DNA of 64,000 nucleotides from Candidatus Melainabacteria bacterium (lineage in GTDB: Bacteria > Cyanobacteriota > Vampirovibrionia > Obscuribacterales > Obscuribacteraceae). The notes beneath the pieces were generated by a model. The model was not told the origin of the DNA, did no database searches, and was given only the letters and a program-made list of their open reading frames with translations. This document shows positions 18,679-28,335 of this stretch, piece by piece; position 1 is the first letter of the stretch, and the number at the start of each line of letters is the position of its first letter. The translations under genes and the position numbers were made by a program. The stretch is taken from contig QKMZ01000006.1 of NCBI GenBank assembly GCA_003242885.1, positions 1,171,563-1,235,562 of the forward strand. Direction: 5' to 3'.

Positions 18679-20934
18679 TTGACGCTTTATGGACTTTATC
18701 GCGAGTCGTTGAGTTTGCTCACTGATCTTTATCAGTTGACGATGGCATACGCGCATTGGAAAACAGGCTCATACACAAAAGAAGCAACTTATCATTTGTC
18801 GTTTAGAAAGAATCCGTTCAACGGTGGATACGCTGTTGCCAGCGGGCTTTCAACAATGGTTGATTTCATCAACAATTTTCGCTTTGATGACAGCGATCGT
18901 GAGTATTTGTCAACGCTGAAAGGACACGACGATCGACCGCTTTTTGAAGAGAGTTTTCTCCAATACTTAAGTAATATTCGTCTCAGTGTTGATATTCATG
19001 CTGTTCCTGACGGCACCATTATCTTTGCTCATGAGCCACTGGTCAGAGTAAGTGGACCAATTATTCAGTGTCAGCTGTTAGAAACTGCGCTTCTGACGAT
19101 ATTCAATTTTCAAACTTTAGTAGCAACGAAAGCTGCAAGGATAAGAGAAGCGGCAGGAGACAAAAGTATTCTCGAATTTGGTTTGCGCCGGGCTCAAGGG
19201 ATTGACGGTGGCTTGACTGCCAGTTTGGCTGCGCATATAGGCGGGTGTGATGCAACTTCAAATGTATTGGCGGGCAAGTTGTACGGAATTCCAGTCAGCG
19301 GCACACACGCTCACAGTTGGGTAATGTCTTTCGAAGACGAGCTTGAAGCCTTCATGGCATATGCAAAAGCCATGCCAAATAATTGTGTCTTTCTCGTAGA
19401 TACTTATGACACCATAGACGGTGTAGCCAATGCGATAAAAGCTGCTAAATGGTTGAAGAAAACAGGGCACCAATTTCTCGGCATTCGTCTGGACTCTGGC
19501 GACCTAGCTTATCTGAGCATCGAAGCTAGAAAGATGTTGGACGATGCAGGATTTACAGATGCTGCAATTGTTGCAAGCAACGATTTGGACGAACATATCA
19601 TCAACAGCTTAAATGTTCAAAACGCAAAAATCAGTGTTTGGGGTGTCGGCACCAAGTTGGTGACAGCATATGACCAGCCGGCCCTGGGTGGCGTCTATAA
19701 ACTTTCGGCCGTGAAAAACGCCGGTCAGCCTTGGACATACAAAGTCAAATTGTCGGAGCAAGCGGTAAAAATTTCCAATCCTGGTATTCAGCAAGTTCGC
19801 AGGTTTAAAGATGAAGATGGCTACATTGCAGACATGATTTTCAATGTGGAGGACAAACTTCAGAAAGAAAGCATTATTGTTGATCCTCTGGACATGACAC
19901 GCAGGAAGCGCATCTCCGCCGGAACTAAGTTCAACGATCTTTTGGTTCCCATCTTCGACGATGGCCGGCAAATCTACAAAGTGCCTGCACTTCAAAAGAC
20001 CAAGGAGTTTGTACGAACGCAGTTGGAAAGTTTTCACCCAACCTACAAACGAATCTTGAATCCGCACCAATACCCGGTCGGACTCGAGATTGGTTTGCAT
20101 GAAATGAAGACCGAGCTGATCCTTAAAGAAAGAGAACATCAGCAAACGAGAAAAGATGCTCATCCGAAGGAGAGACGTCCGCATGGTGGTTTTCCTGCAG
20201 CCGATGCGGGGTTTGCCAAACAAGATGTGACCATAAGCTCCAAGTCTGTTTCTAAGCCTCTGGTTAAAGATTCGTCGCCTCCAGCTCTGCCGGCAACACT
20301 GGAAAAGGCTGCACTGATCATCGTCGATGCACAGAAAGGTTTTGGAAGCAGCGGAGAATTGCCCGTATCTAAAGCAGAAGAGATTGTTCCTGTGCTCAAC
20401 AAGCTTATGGAGCAATTTCCGCTCGTTGTCGCCACGCAAGATTGGCATCCAGCCGATCATGTTAGCTTCGCCATAAATCACGCGGATAAGAAAATTGGCG
20501 ATAGCATAACCGTCGGCAGCTATCAGCAACCGCTTTTCCCCATGCACTGCATTGAGAACACTAAAGGGTCTCAATTTTTGGACAACCTGAATACAGAAAA
20601 ATTCAGTCGCATTTTTAAGAAAGGTATGGATCCTGACGTTGATTGCTTCAGTGGTTTCTTTGATTGCGAAGGTGGGCAAGCAACTGAGATGGACGCGTAT
20701 CTCAGAGAGAAAGGAGTTGAGCACATTTTTGTTGCCGGTTTGGCGACGAATTATTGTGTCAAAGAAACCGCTTTAGACGGTGTGAAATTGGGCTATCAGG
20801 TCACATTGATCGAAGATGCTTGCAGAGGGATAGATAAAGTCGGATTGCGTGTAAAAACCGCTATCAAAGATTTGAAAGATGGTGGCGTCGCATTTGTTGA
20901 TAGCAAAGATCTGAATTATCCCAGCAGCTCGTAA
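18679..20934 (+). CDS. pncB-pncA: Nicotinate phosphoribosyltransferase-nicotinamidase fusion (PncB-PncA)
   Basis: A 751-residue bifunctional NAD-salvage enzyme. Residues 1-485 are nicotinate phosphoribosyltransferase (LLTDLYQLTM at the N-terminus, EFGLRRAQG at 166-174, SGTHAHSW with H210/H212, RLDSGDLAYLS at 270-280). A Lys/Ser/Pro-rich linker covers about 485-540. Residues 541-745 are a nicotinamidase/isochorismatase-fold domain with the catalytic triad D550, K647 or K648, and C693, and metal ligands D588, H590 and H594. The second half converts nicotinamide to nicotinate, and the first half joins nicotinate to PRPP to give nicotinate mononucleotide. The start is TTG, with AGAGG eight bases before it; the first in-frame ATG (codon 22) would remove the conserved LLTDLYQLT segment. 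Both halves keep their active-site residues, so both are probably functional. Confidence 0.92.
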   Translation: MTLYGLYRESLSLLTDLYQLTMAYAHWKTGSYTKEATYHLSFRKNPFNGGYAVASGLSTMVDFINNFRFDDSDREYLSTLKGHDDRPLFEESFLQYLSNIRLSVDIHAVPDGTIIFAHEPLVRVSGPIIQCQLLETALLTIFNFQTLVATKAARIREAAGDKSILEFGLRRAQGIDGGLTASLAAHIGGCDATSNVLAGKLYGIPVSGTHAHSWVMSFEDELEAFMAYAKAMPNNCVFLVDTYDTIDGVANAIKAAKWLKKTGHQFLGIRLDSGDLAYLSIEARKMLDDAGFTDAAIVASNDLDEHIINSLNVQNAKISVWGVGTKLVTAYDQPALGGVYKLSAVKNAGQPWTYKVKLSEQAVKISNPGIQQVRRFKDEDGYIADMIFNVEDKLQKESIIVDPLDMTRRKRISAGTKFNDLLVPIFDDGRQIYKVPALQKTKEFVRTQLESFHPTYKRILNPHQYPVGLEIGLHEMKTELILKEREHQQTRKDAHPKERRPHGGFPAADAGFAKQDVTISSKSVSKPLVKDSSPPALPATLEKAALIIVDAQKGFGSSGELPVSKAEEIVPVLNKLMEQFPLVVATQDWHPADHVSFAINHADKKIGDSITVGSYQQPLFPMHCIENTKGSQFLDNLNTEKFSRIFKKGMDPDVDCFSGFFDCEGGQATEMDAYLREKGVEHIFVAGLATNYCVKETALDGVKLGYQVTLIEDACRGIDKVGLRVKTAIKDLKDGGVAFVDSKDLNYPSSS

Positions 20935-20978
20935 TTTTGTGTCATCTTTTGTACGCGCTTGGCTGATGATTTCCGGTG

Positions 20979-21788
20979 CTATTTCGATTCAAACAAAAAT
21001 CCGGGAGAGAGACCGGCGTCTTTGAGCGAGTCCATACCGCCTCTGTTCAGAATCACCTTCTTAAAGTCCTTGCGCACTTTAAAGCCCTTTGGAATTTCAA
21101 AAAACTTTTCGGTCACTGAAATTCTTTTCTTTGACTTTGTACTGATAATTACCTTCAAAGTCTTTTTCTTTGTCTCTATATTCGAGCGTGTAAGAAAAGG
21201 AACGTCAAAGTCGTTCTCGGAGCCAAAATGCTCAAGCCTTTGAGGAATACCTGGAATATTCGGTGCGCCGACCGCGGCAGCCAGAATATCGCCAAGGCTT
21301 TTGGGAACTTCAACGTCTTTGCGGACCCAATACTTGCGCCAATCAGCCTCGTCAGCTTTGTTAGGTCTTGCTTCTGTATGTATGACCTTTGCTTTGTAGG
21401 CTTCACATGGAATGCCCTGCACTTTCTCTTTCCCTGCGGGTTTCCATTGAATGATGACTTCACCCGCTTCCGCCATAAGGACACCCAGAGTACGAAAGTC
21501 CTTCACTGCTGCTGCTGTATCTGCTTCACAAATTCTTTTCGATGAAACATTGAAGCAGGTCACTCGATTGAATGGCTTCTTCGTAATGATCGTCAGCCCT
21601 TCGCGTGGGCAATCGATGCGCGCGATATTGTCAGAGACGTACAATTTGCGAGTGCCAAGCAACTGGCTCTCAACAATAAATTCATACAGCGGAATCGCAG
21701 CAAAGGATGGTGTGGTGCAGAACAGAATTGCCACCAAGATCGAAGCACTCAGAAGAGTTGGAAATCCCTTATTTGGCACGTTTGGCAT
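20979..21788 (-). CDS. Exported protein of unknown function
   Basis: A 269-residue protein with a signal peptide (cleavage near PSFA-AIPLY at about residue 31). The mature part is mostly beta-type, with segments such as 'YVSDNIARIDCPREGLTIITKKPFN' near residue 50 and 'GIPCEAYKAKV' near 124. This layout recalls DUF4412-like periplasmic proteins, but I do not claim membership. The C-terminus is Lys/Arg-rich. Its ATG lies 20 bases inside the end of the TPR gene upstream, and a GTG nine bases later (21779) has a better-placed GGGAG, so the true start could be either. It forms the last gene of a minus-strand set that begins with a histidine kinase. Confidence 0.7.
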   Translation of the reverse strand: MPNVPNKGFPTLLSASILVAILFCTTPSFAAIPLYEFIVESQLLGTRKLYVSDNIARIDCPREGLTIITKKPFNRVTCFNVSSKRICEADTAAAVKDFRTLGVLMAEAGEVIIQWKPAGKEKVQGIPCEAYKAKVIHTEARPNKADEADWRKYWVRKDVEVPKSLGDILAAAVGAPNIPGIPQRLEHFGSENDFDVPFLTRSNIETKKKTLKVIISTKSKKRISVTEKFFEIPKGFKVRKDFKKVILNRGGMDSLKDAGLSPGFLFESK

Positions 21789-22860
21789 CTCCCGGTGACA
21801 CGCTGTTTAGCAGGGTGCGTATTTCGTCATCAGTGCTGCTGGGACTTGCACCTAAGGTTTGCCATATATGTAATGCTTCCAAGCATGTTTCCTTGCATTC
21901 CGAATTATTTCCGTGCTGGAGTTGCAATTTTGCCAGTTTTTTCAAACTGATAATCGCCAGATGCATTGTTGCTTTAGAGCCTTTCGCTGAGTTAGCCGCC
22001 TCTCTCAAGTTTTTCGCTGTGGCCTGGTAATCTTTCTGACCCCGCGCTTCCTCTGCTGCCTGCGCTTGTTTTACCCAATGCTCGTGACTAAAAAGTGCTT
22101 CCGCTTCATCAATGTTTCCCTCTTTCTTCAGGAGTTCGGAAAATTGCTCTCGCGCTTGCTTCATCAAGAAAGTAGGATAAAACGACTCGTCTGCAAGTAA
22201 AATCGCCTTGCGAAACCACTTTTGTGCATCCTCGAGGCGACCGCTCACGAAGTTCAAAGAAGCAAGACGAAGCATCAAATCAACTTGCCTGTGCGCCGCG
22301 AAATAATCGATGTGTCCGTCTTTTTTGTTGCGAATGCACATTTCTAAATTGGCGATGCCCTTTTTTAGATATTCTTCTGCCTTTTTGGAATGCGCTTCTG
22401 CATTCTGGGAACGCCCATCGCTAAGTTCGAGCAGCGCTAAATTTCTCTGCGCCCATGCCAGATCGGACAATAAAAGTCGTTTGGAAACATCATCACTGGC
22501 GCGAATGATATTTGTCTGCAGGATTTTTTCGGCATCGTCGAAGTGTTTCCATGCCTCATCGAGCTTGTTTTCTTTGACCAATGTTTCACCAATATCGTCA
22601 TGGCTGATTCCCACCCGATAATTTGATGACCCTAGTCGTTCTGCAAGGTGAATAGCCTGCTTGCCCAATGTTTCAGCTTCGCTAAAATTCTTCTTGGTGC
22701 GAGCGTCTTGCTGGCTAGCTCTGACAATTTCCCATGAGCGAATTGTTGAGTTGGTGCTGGTTCCTGATCCAAGCCACATCATAAGCGACCCAGCACCGGC
22801 TGCGCCGACTAAGGCGATGAATACTTTTATTGCGCCATATGGCAGTTCTGATGTTGGCAT
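21769..22860 (-). CDS. Membrane-anchored TPR protein
   Basis: A 363-residue protein. One N-terminal hydrophobic segment (about 9-30, VFIALVGAAGAGSLMMWLG) anchors a soluble domain made of helical TPR repeats, including the typical 'NYRVGISHDDIGETLVKENKLDEAWKHFDDAEKIL' arrangement at about 81-115 and several more to residue 340. The gene starts 15 bases after the stop of histidine kinase 1 and overlaps the exported protein that follows by 20 bases, so kinase, TPR protein and exported protein are probably one transcript. It may scaffold proteins at the membrane for the kinase; that is inferred from position only. Confidence 0.75.
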   Translation of the reverse strand: MPTSELPYGAIKVFIALVGAAGAGSLMMWLGSGTSTNSTIRSWEIVRASQQDARTKKNFSEAETLGKQAIHLAERLGSSNYRVGISHDDIGETLVKENKLDEAWKHFDDAEKILQTNIIRASDDVSKRLLLSDLAWAQRNLALLELSDGRSQNAEAHSKKAEEYLKKGIANLEMCIRNKKDGHIDYFAAHRQVDLMLRLASLNFVSGRLEDAQKWFRKAILLADESFYPTFLMKQAREQFSELLKKEGNIDEAEALFSHEHWVKQAQAAEEARGQKDYQATAKNLREAANSAKGSKATMHLAIISLKKLAKLQLQHGNNSECKETCLEALHIWQTLGASPSSTDDEIRTLLNSVSPGDAKRAK

Positions 22861-22875
22861 GAAGAGTTTGGAAAA

Positions 22876-24375
22876 TTAAGTGGGTCGAATATCTGTTCGT
22901 GGGCTCGGCTGTTTCATAGGAATGCGAATCCAGAAGCTGCTGCCTTTTCCTGGCTCGCTTTCAACTCCAATTGTCCCTTTGTGACCGTCAACGATCGCTT
23001 TGCATATTGCGAGGCCCAGCCCAGTGCCTTGCTTCTCCTGCTTATCTTCGGGATTGACTTGTTGGAAGCGAACGAAGACTTTCTCTCTGAATTCCAGTGG
23101 AATGCCGCGCCCCTGGTCGATGACACGTATCTCTAGTGTCTCGCCTTCCTCTTCCGCTGTCATTTTTATAGTGCTGTTGGAAGGGGAAAACTTTATCGCG
23201 TTGCTGAGAAGGTTGATTAACACCCTGACTAATCTTTCTCTGTCTGCCTGGAATGTTATGGATGTTTTTGGAACTTCCATCTCTACCTTGGCGTTTTTAG
23301 CTAACTCTGCGACGGACTCAGCCGCTTCATCAAAGACATCTTGGAGGACGCAGTCTGAATATTTCATCTCCAATTTGCCCGCTTCCATTTTTTCAATGTC
23401 GAGCAGGTCATTAATAACGTTGAGCAAGCGTTTTGTGTTTTTCTCAGCGCCGTCAATTTGAATCCTTGCTTTATCAGGCATCTCTCCCATGGCGCCTTTA
23501 GACAGGAGAGAGAGGGACGAGCGAATTGAGGTGAGCGGCGTGCGCAAATCATGGGACATCATCGCCATCAATTTTTGCTTGCTCCGCTCAGCTTCTGTTA
23601 ATGCATCCGCCATTTTGTGAAAAACCTTGTCCAGCTTCGCAATTTCATCTTCGCCTTCGACGTAAGGACTAAGAGTCTCTCCGCGCGCCAGGTGATCGGT
23701 GTTGTCTATGAGAACATTGAGGCGCCGCGTGGTTGATTTGTTGAAATAGAGAGCCAAAAGGACAGCGATAATAATGTTGACCATGACGCCAACAGCCAGC
23801 CAGCGAACGACGAGCTCCTTGGCTTGTGCGGCGCCTTCTGGATTTACATGCTCTGCTTTTTCTTGCTCTTTTGAGAATCGCTGTATTTCGGACATCAATT
23901 CTTGAATCATGTTGTTCAACTCTTGACGCGAATTTTTCAATTGAGAGACTGATTGCCCGTCGCTGAGTAACATGCTCGCTTGACCCAGGATTTTGAGCCC
24001 TGCATTGCTCACGCGTTCGACACGGTTAAGCGATTCTGTTTGATTAGGGCTGTCGCGCAACATCACTCGCAGCGTTTTTATTTGTGCCGGAATGCTTTTG
24101 CAGAGGTCCTGAAAACGTTCGAGAGATGACTGGCTGCCGCTCAGCTGGTACATGTAAAGCGCCATGCCCGCGTCGGCGAAACTCCGCATGACGCTGTTAG
24201 ATTCCGCAAGTATGAGCTTGGAGTGGGATTCTCTTAAGGTTGCTGTCTCTGCCTGACGCAGAAGAACTGTCAAAGTAGCGACAAAAACCAACTGGAATGC
24301 CAGTGGCACCGCCACCAGTATTAACGCTTTGTCTTTTAGTTGCAAAGAAACTTTCACGGATTGCCTTGTATTCAA
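22876..24375 (-). CDS. Membrane sensor histidine kinase 1
   Basis: A 499-residue sensor. TM1 (about 17-40), an extracytoplasmic helical sensor of about 145 residues (CHASE3/four-helix-like), TM2 (about 190-211), HAMP (about 212-265), HisKA with phospho-acceptor H275 (MMSHDLRTPL), and an HATPase domain with N box (NLLSNAIKFSP), G1 (DQGRGIP) and G2 (GTGLGLAI). It autophosphorylates on H275 and passes phosphate to a response regulator. No regulator gene lies directly beside it. The nearest is the OmpR-type gene at 28565, shared with two related kinases. It is the most diverged of the three. A lipoprotein gene is transcribed divergently. Confidence 0.92.
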   Translation of the reverse strand: MNTRQSVKVSLQLKDKALILVAVPLAFQLVFVATLTVLLRQAETATLRESHSKLILAESNSVMRSFADAGMALYMYQLSGSQSSLERFQDLCKSIPAQIKTLRVMLRDSPNQTESLNRVERVSNAGLKILGQASMLLSDGQSVSQLKNSRQELNNMIQELMSEIQRFSKEQEKAEHVNPEGAAQAKELVVRWLAVGVMVNIIIAVLLALYFNKSTTRRLNVLIDNTDHLARGETLSPYVEGEDEIAKLDKVFHKMADALTEAERSKQKLMAMMSHDLRTPLTSIRSSLSLLSKGAMGEMPDKARIQIDGAEKNTKRLLNVINDLLDIEKMEAGKLEMKYSDCVLQDVFDEAAESVAELAKNAKVEMEVPKTSITFQADRERLVRVLINLLSNAIKFSPSNSTIKMTAEEEGETLEIRVIDQGRGIPLEFREKVFVRFQQVNPEDKQEKQGTGLGLAICKAIVDGHKGTIGVESEPGKGSSFWIRIPMKQPSPRTDIRPT

Positions 24376-24505
24376 GAGCTTTGAGCCCGACGCTAATTTT
24401 ACAACTTATGTAAGTATTGCAGGCACCCGCAGGTACCCAGTTCTTGGACACGGAGTTGCCAAATTGTGCGATGATGCAAGAGATTCATCTTTTCTATGTC
24501 GGGCT

Positions 24506-25336
24506 ATGAAAAGTCACATAATCTTCAAAATGAGCGTCCTTTTCGCGCTGACCGCGGTGGTCGGCTGCTCCTATCTCGATGATGCGGACACTGAAGATGG
24601 GCGCCTGGCGTTTGCAAAACTCGTCAAAGATCCGCCCACCACTCAGAAGCTAGAGCGACTTCCCCCTATCGATCAATTGGTAGGCGTCTCTCGTTCGCTC
24701 GCCGCTTTGGATTGCATTTACCAAGATAGCTTTCACAACGATCGCGATGCCGATGTTAAGTTCACTGAGCATTGGCAAGACAGAGAGGGCGAGAAAGTTT
24801 TGCAGCTGGATTGGGAAGGCAATGATTCGCTAGTAATCTGGTTTTCTCCTGGCGGCTGCGTAATTAAAGGACACGACGATGAGTCTGTCATGAATCCTGT
24901 CGTGACGCCATTCGAATTGGAAGAGCAAGAAGGGAAAAAACTCTATCCTGGCTTGCTGAAAGGATTTCCGAAAGAGTTGAAAGGCTTCTTGAAAGAACAA
25001 GATTTCAATTCAGAGAATGCAACTTTTGTCATTTGGAGAAAGACTGATGACGTTGCTTGGCATATCGGTCCTATAACTTGGCCAAATCGCAAACCCAATC
25101 GATGGAAGTCTCATGATGGTTCTGATGACTTGCTGTCGCCTTTGACGGTTGATGCAAAAGCGTATGCAAGCTGGCTGCAGAGAGCCAAGAATCGCAAAGT
25201 CAAGGTCGCTGATATCGAAAAGGTTTTCAGGCAAGAGCCTATGACCGCTGACTTGTTGAAACGTCTTGATAGTCATAAGACCATTGCAGAAATTAAAACT
25301 GAGTTTAAAACTATTGGGTATCCGATTGTTGAATAG
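24506..25336 (+). CDS. Predicted lipoprotein of unknown function
   Basis: A 276-residue protein starting MKSHIIFKMSVLFAL. The signal peptide ends in a lipobox-like VVGC-S, so the Cys at about residue 21 is probably lipidated. The frame opens 59 codons earlier, but that part overlaps the divergent kinase and lacks a signal peptide. The mature protein has a Trp-rich central part (EHWQDREG, IWRKTDDVAWHIGPITW) and a helical C-terminus; I recognise no family. Its last 26 bases overlap the end of histidine kinase 2 on the other strand. Sitting between kinase genes, it could be a periplasmic partner for one of the sensors, but that is only a guess from location. Confidence 0.7.
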   Translation: MKSHIIFKMSVLFALTAVVGCSYLDDADTEDGRLAFAKLVKDPPTTQKLERLPPIDQLVGVSRSLAALDCIYQDSFHNDRDADVKFTEHWQDREGEKVLQLDWEGNDSLVIWFSPGGCVIKGHDDESVMNPVVTPFELEEQEGKKLYPGLLKGFPKELKGFLKEQDFNSENATFVIWRKTDDVAWHIGPITWPNRKPNRWKSHDGSDDLLSPLTVDAKAYASWLQRAKNRKVKVADIEKVFRQEPMTADLLKRLDSHKTIAEIKTEFKTIGYPIVE

Positions 25337-26807
25337 CTTCTGTGTTTTTGGATAATTTGGGAAGTGTGAACCAGAAACAACTTCCCTTTCCTTCCTCGCT
25401 GCTAACGCCTATTCTTCCCCCATGGCTTTCGACTAGAGCCTTGCAAATTGCCAGCCCTAGTCCACTGCTGCCACTGCGTTTGTAGTCAACGGATTCTATC
25501 TGTTTGAAGCGTTCGAAGATTGAACTTTGTTCGTGCTCTGGAATTCCTGGTCCTTGATCGACTACCTCTATCCGAACCAATTGCTCTTGATCTGAGACAT
25601 TCACATGGATCACTCCGCCTTCCGGCGAATACTTAACTGCATTGCCGAGAAGGTTAATGAGAATTTGAACTATGCGATCTCCATCCACATTGACAGTTGG
25701 ATTTTCGGAACCTGCTTCAAACTGTATCTTCCTGGCAGATGCTATGACAGAAACCGCCTCGATCGAACGCCGGATGATTGGCTGAAGGTCGAGTTGCTCA
25801 CGCATCAGCTGCATGTTGCCAGACTCCAGTCGTTCAATATCCAGAAGCTCGTTAATCATTGCGATCAGTCTTTGTGATTCGTTTGCAGCATCACCGACTC
25901 GTGATAGTCCTCGCTCTGAAAGCTCGCCATAGGCGCCGCTGTTCAATAGTTCGAATGTTCCAAGAATGGCTGTTAACGGTGTGCGTAAATCATGACTGAT
26001 CATTTGCACAAACTCTTGTTTCATCTGAGCGGACTCTGCTAGTCGTTTTGCCATGTTGTGAAACACATGGTCAAGTTCGACAATCTCATCAGAACCTTCG
26101 AGTGGTGCATTGAGTTTTGCACCAGACGCAAGATTATTGCTATTGGCTGTGATGATGGAAAGACGGCTAATGATGCTTTTAACAAACATTTGCCCAATTA
26201 CCACTGCTATGACTATGTTGATTGCCGCCATCACCCAAAGCGCCTGCGCAAGGCGTTTTCGAGATTCTTCTTCAAGCGGACTTACTTCTTTCTCGATCTT
26301 TTCGTAGTCTTCAAGCAGACTTTCAGTCCAATGAGAGGTCTGAAAAAGTATGCCTGCAAGGCGGGCTGTCGTCATTCGCTCTTCAAACGTATTTTGCGCA
26401 ATGTAAAACTGCCTCTGCTGCTCAATTAAGGAGACTCCCAGCCGAGTGTAGCGATCGAGTTCTGCCAGCTTTTTGGAACCGTTTGCATCGTCTTTAATTA
26501 GATCGCGGATTTTGTCCAATTGCAGTGGAATGGCATCCAAATGCTTTTGAAATGTCTCATGAAATCGAGCAGAATCTGGCCTGTCCTTGAAGAACTGTTG
26601 AATTAGGACACCGGAGTTTGCTCTTTCTCTGAGAGATGAGAGTCTTTGTAAGCTGGCGATGACAGCTTGAGCCCTTTGATGCCTTGCGATCTGTTTTTCA
26701 GCGTCGCTAAGCAGCCAATTCAGGCCTCCAAGAAGAAGCAGTTCAAAACCGAGCAAGGAGGCGACGACCAGCAGACCTTTTTGTCTTAGAGTCAGCGCCG
26801 TATTCAA
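25311..26807 (-). CDS. Membrane sensor histidine kinase 2
   Basis: A 498-residue sensor kinase with the same plan as its neighbours: TM1 (about 11-33), helical extracytoplasmic domain, TM2 (about 188-210), HAMP, HisKA with H272 (MISHDLRTPLTAILGTFELLNSGAYG region), HATPase with NLLGNAVKYSP, DQGPGIP and SGLGLAI. From the HisKA domain onward it is close to kinase 3, while the sensor domains differ, so the pair probably arose by duplication and then took on different signals. It begins 25 bases after the end of kinase 3, which suggests one transcript. The likely partner is the regulator at 28565. Confidence 0.92.
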   Translation of the reverse strand: MNTALTLRQKGLLVVASLLGFELLLLGGLNWLLSDAEKQIARHQRAQAVIASLQRLSSLRERANSGVLIQQFFKDRPDSARFHETFQKHLDAIPLQLDKIRDLIKDDANGSKKLAELDRYTRLGVSLIEQQRQFYIAQNTFEERMTTARLAGILFQTSHWTESLLEDYEKIEKEVSPLEEESRKRLAQALWVMAAINIVIAVVIGQMFVKSIISRLSIITANSNNLASGAKLNAPLEGSDEIVELDHVFHNMAKRLAESAQMKQEFVQMISHDLRTPLTAILGTFELLNSGAYGELSERGLSRVGDAANESQRLIAMINELLDIERLESGNMQLMREQLDLQPIIRRSIEAVSVIASARKIQFEAGSENPTVNVDGDRIVQILINLLGNAVKYSPEGGVIHVNVSDQEQLVRIEVVDQGPGIPEHEQSSIFERFKQIESVDYKRSGSSGLGLAICKALVESHGGRIGVSSEEGKGSCFWFTLPKLSKNTEAIQQSDTQ

Positions 26808-26832
26808 GTCGTCCCCTTTATGTTCTTAAAGT

Positions 26833-28335
26833 CTAAGTGGTGGGCTTTTCTATTGCTGCAGTTCCAGCGGCGCGCAAAGCTGATTTGCCCCGCGGAATGG
26901 TAAACCAAAAACGACTGCCTTGACCAACTTCGCTATCGACCGCAATCATGCCGCCATGGTTTTCCACAAGAGCTTTGCAAATAGCCAGTCCCAATCCACT
27001 GCTTCCAGAGCGCTTGTATTCTTGATTTTCAATTTGTTTGAATCTTTCGAAAATTGCTTTCTTGTCTTTTTTGGGAATTCCCGGACCCTGATCGATAACG
27101 TCAATACGAATAAATTGATTTTCTTCAGTAGCACAAACTTTTACTCTTCCGCCTGGCGGCGAGTATTTGACGGCATTGCCGAGCAGGTTGATGAGTATCT
27201 GAACTACCCGGTCTTCATCTACATAGACTGTTGGATTGTCTTCTGTAATATCAAGCTGCAACTCGTTTTTATCGGCGATAACTTTCACAGCTTCGGTAGC
27301 GCGGCGAAGAATCGGCTGCAATTCAACTTCATCACATAACAATTGCATGTTGCCAGATTCGAGTTTGTCGATGTCGAGCAGTTCATTGATCATTGCGATG
27401 AGGCGCTCTGATTCTCTTTCTGCATCCAGTACTCTAGTTTGCCCGCGCTCTGTAAGATCTCCATATGCGCCGCTGCTCAAAAGTTCGAACGTCCCGAGAA
27501 TAGCAGTTAGAGGAGTGCGCAGGTCGTGACTGATCATTTGGACAAATTCGCGTTTTGTTTCTTCTGCTTGTCTGAGAGACCGCGCCATCTCGTGGAACGT
27601 ATGGTCTAACTGCGCGACCTCGTCTTGTCCACTAATCTTGTCCAACAGCTCTTTTCCGATCGCCATTCGCCTGGAGTTCTCGATTAGGACCAGCAGGCGA
27701 GATGAAATGTCTCGATTGAAAAACAACGCGACTGCAATTGCTCCAATCACGTTTGCGGTAAACATTGTTATGAGGAAAATGCGCAATGACATTTTACGCG
27801 CTTCAACGGCTTGTGGCACTTGAGCTTGTACTTGCTCTTCTTCCTTTGCGAGTCTTTGTGCTTCTTTCAAGAATGGATCGAACTCAGCATTGAAATCACG
27901 TCTGAACTGTTGAAAGTTGGGAGTATAAACTCGCGTTGAATCTCCCACCATTTTTTCGCGGTGTTGAATCAAATTCTTCATGGTGGCTTTGCCATGAAAC
28001 TCGAGCTTCGCTGCGTGCTCTCTTCGCACTGGATTGTCTGCGCTCATAGCTTTGAGATTGTCGATGCTGTCTGCAATCCCGAGCATCGTGTTATCGAACT
28101 TTTTTAGTTCTTCTCGTCTGTGAGTAAAGTTCCAGGTGACGAGGTGGCTTGCGGAGTCAAAAATGTTCTTGGAGATGTTATTCACTTCTTGAAGAACAAG
28201 ACGCGACTTCGTCTCCTTGCTGACTTTGTTTTCCGCATCTTCGAGCATGAAATAGAGTAGCAATACGAACGCTGCCTCTAAAACTAGAGGGATTGCAACG
28301 ATGATCAATCCTTTTTGTTTTATGTTCAGGCGCAT
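26833..28335 (-). CDS. Membrane sensor histidine kinase 3
   Basis: A 500-residue sensor kinase. TM1 (about 10-30), an extracytoplasmic helical domain, TM2 (about 185-206), HAMP, HisKA with H270 (MISHDLRTPLTAI), and HATPase with NLLGNAVKYSP, DQGPGIP and SGLGLAI. It is transcribed away from the response regulator gene at 28565; the intervening 229 bases must carry both promoters. Within them the arms ACCCCAGC (28402-28409) and GCTGGGGT (28447-28454) are perfect inverted copies that could form a stem or a binding site. As the kinase nearest to the regulator, it is the best candidate for the cognate pair. Confidence 0.92.
   Translation of the reverse strand: MRLNIKQKGLIIVAIPLVLEAAFVLLLYFMLEDAENKVSKETKSRLVLQEVNNISKNIFDSASHLVTWNFTHRREELKKFDNTMLGIADSIDNLKAMSADNPVRREHAAKLEFHGKATMKNLIQHREKMVGDSTRVYTPNFQQFRRDFNAEFDPFLKEAQRLAKEEEQVQAQVPQAVEARKMSLRIFLITMFTANVIGAIAVALFFNRDISSRLLVLIENSRRMAIGKELLDKISGQDEVAQLDHTFHEMARSLRQAEETKREFVQMISHDLRTPLTAILGTFELLSSGAYGDLTERGQTRVLDAERESERLIAMINELLDIDKLESGNMQLLCDEVELQPILRRATEAVKVIADKNELQLDITEDNPTVYVDEDRVVQILINLLGNAVKYSPPGGRVKVCATEENQFIRIDVIDQGPGIPKKDKKAIFERFKQIENQEYKRSGSSGLGLAICKALVENHGGMIAVDSEVGQGSRFWFTIPRGKSALRAAGTAAIEKPTT

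Noticed and set aside
19609..20724. A 371-codon antisense frame inside the NAD-salvage gene
   Set aside because: The plus strand encodes a protein with two complete active sites; the antisense frame has no family features.
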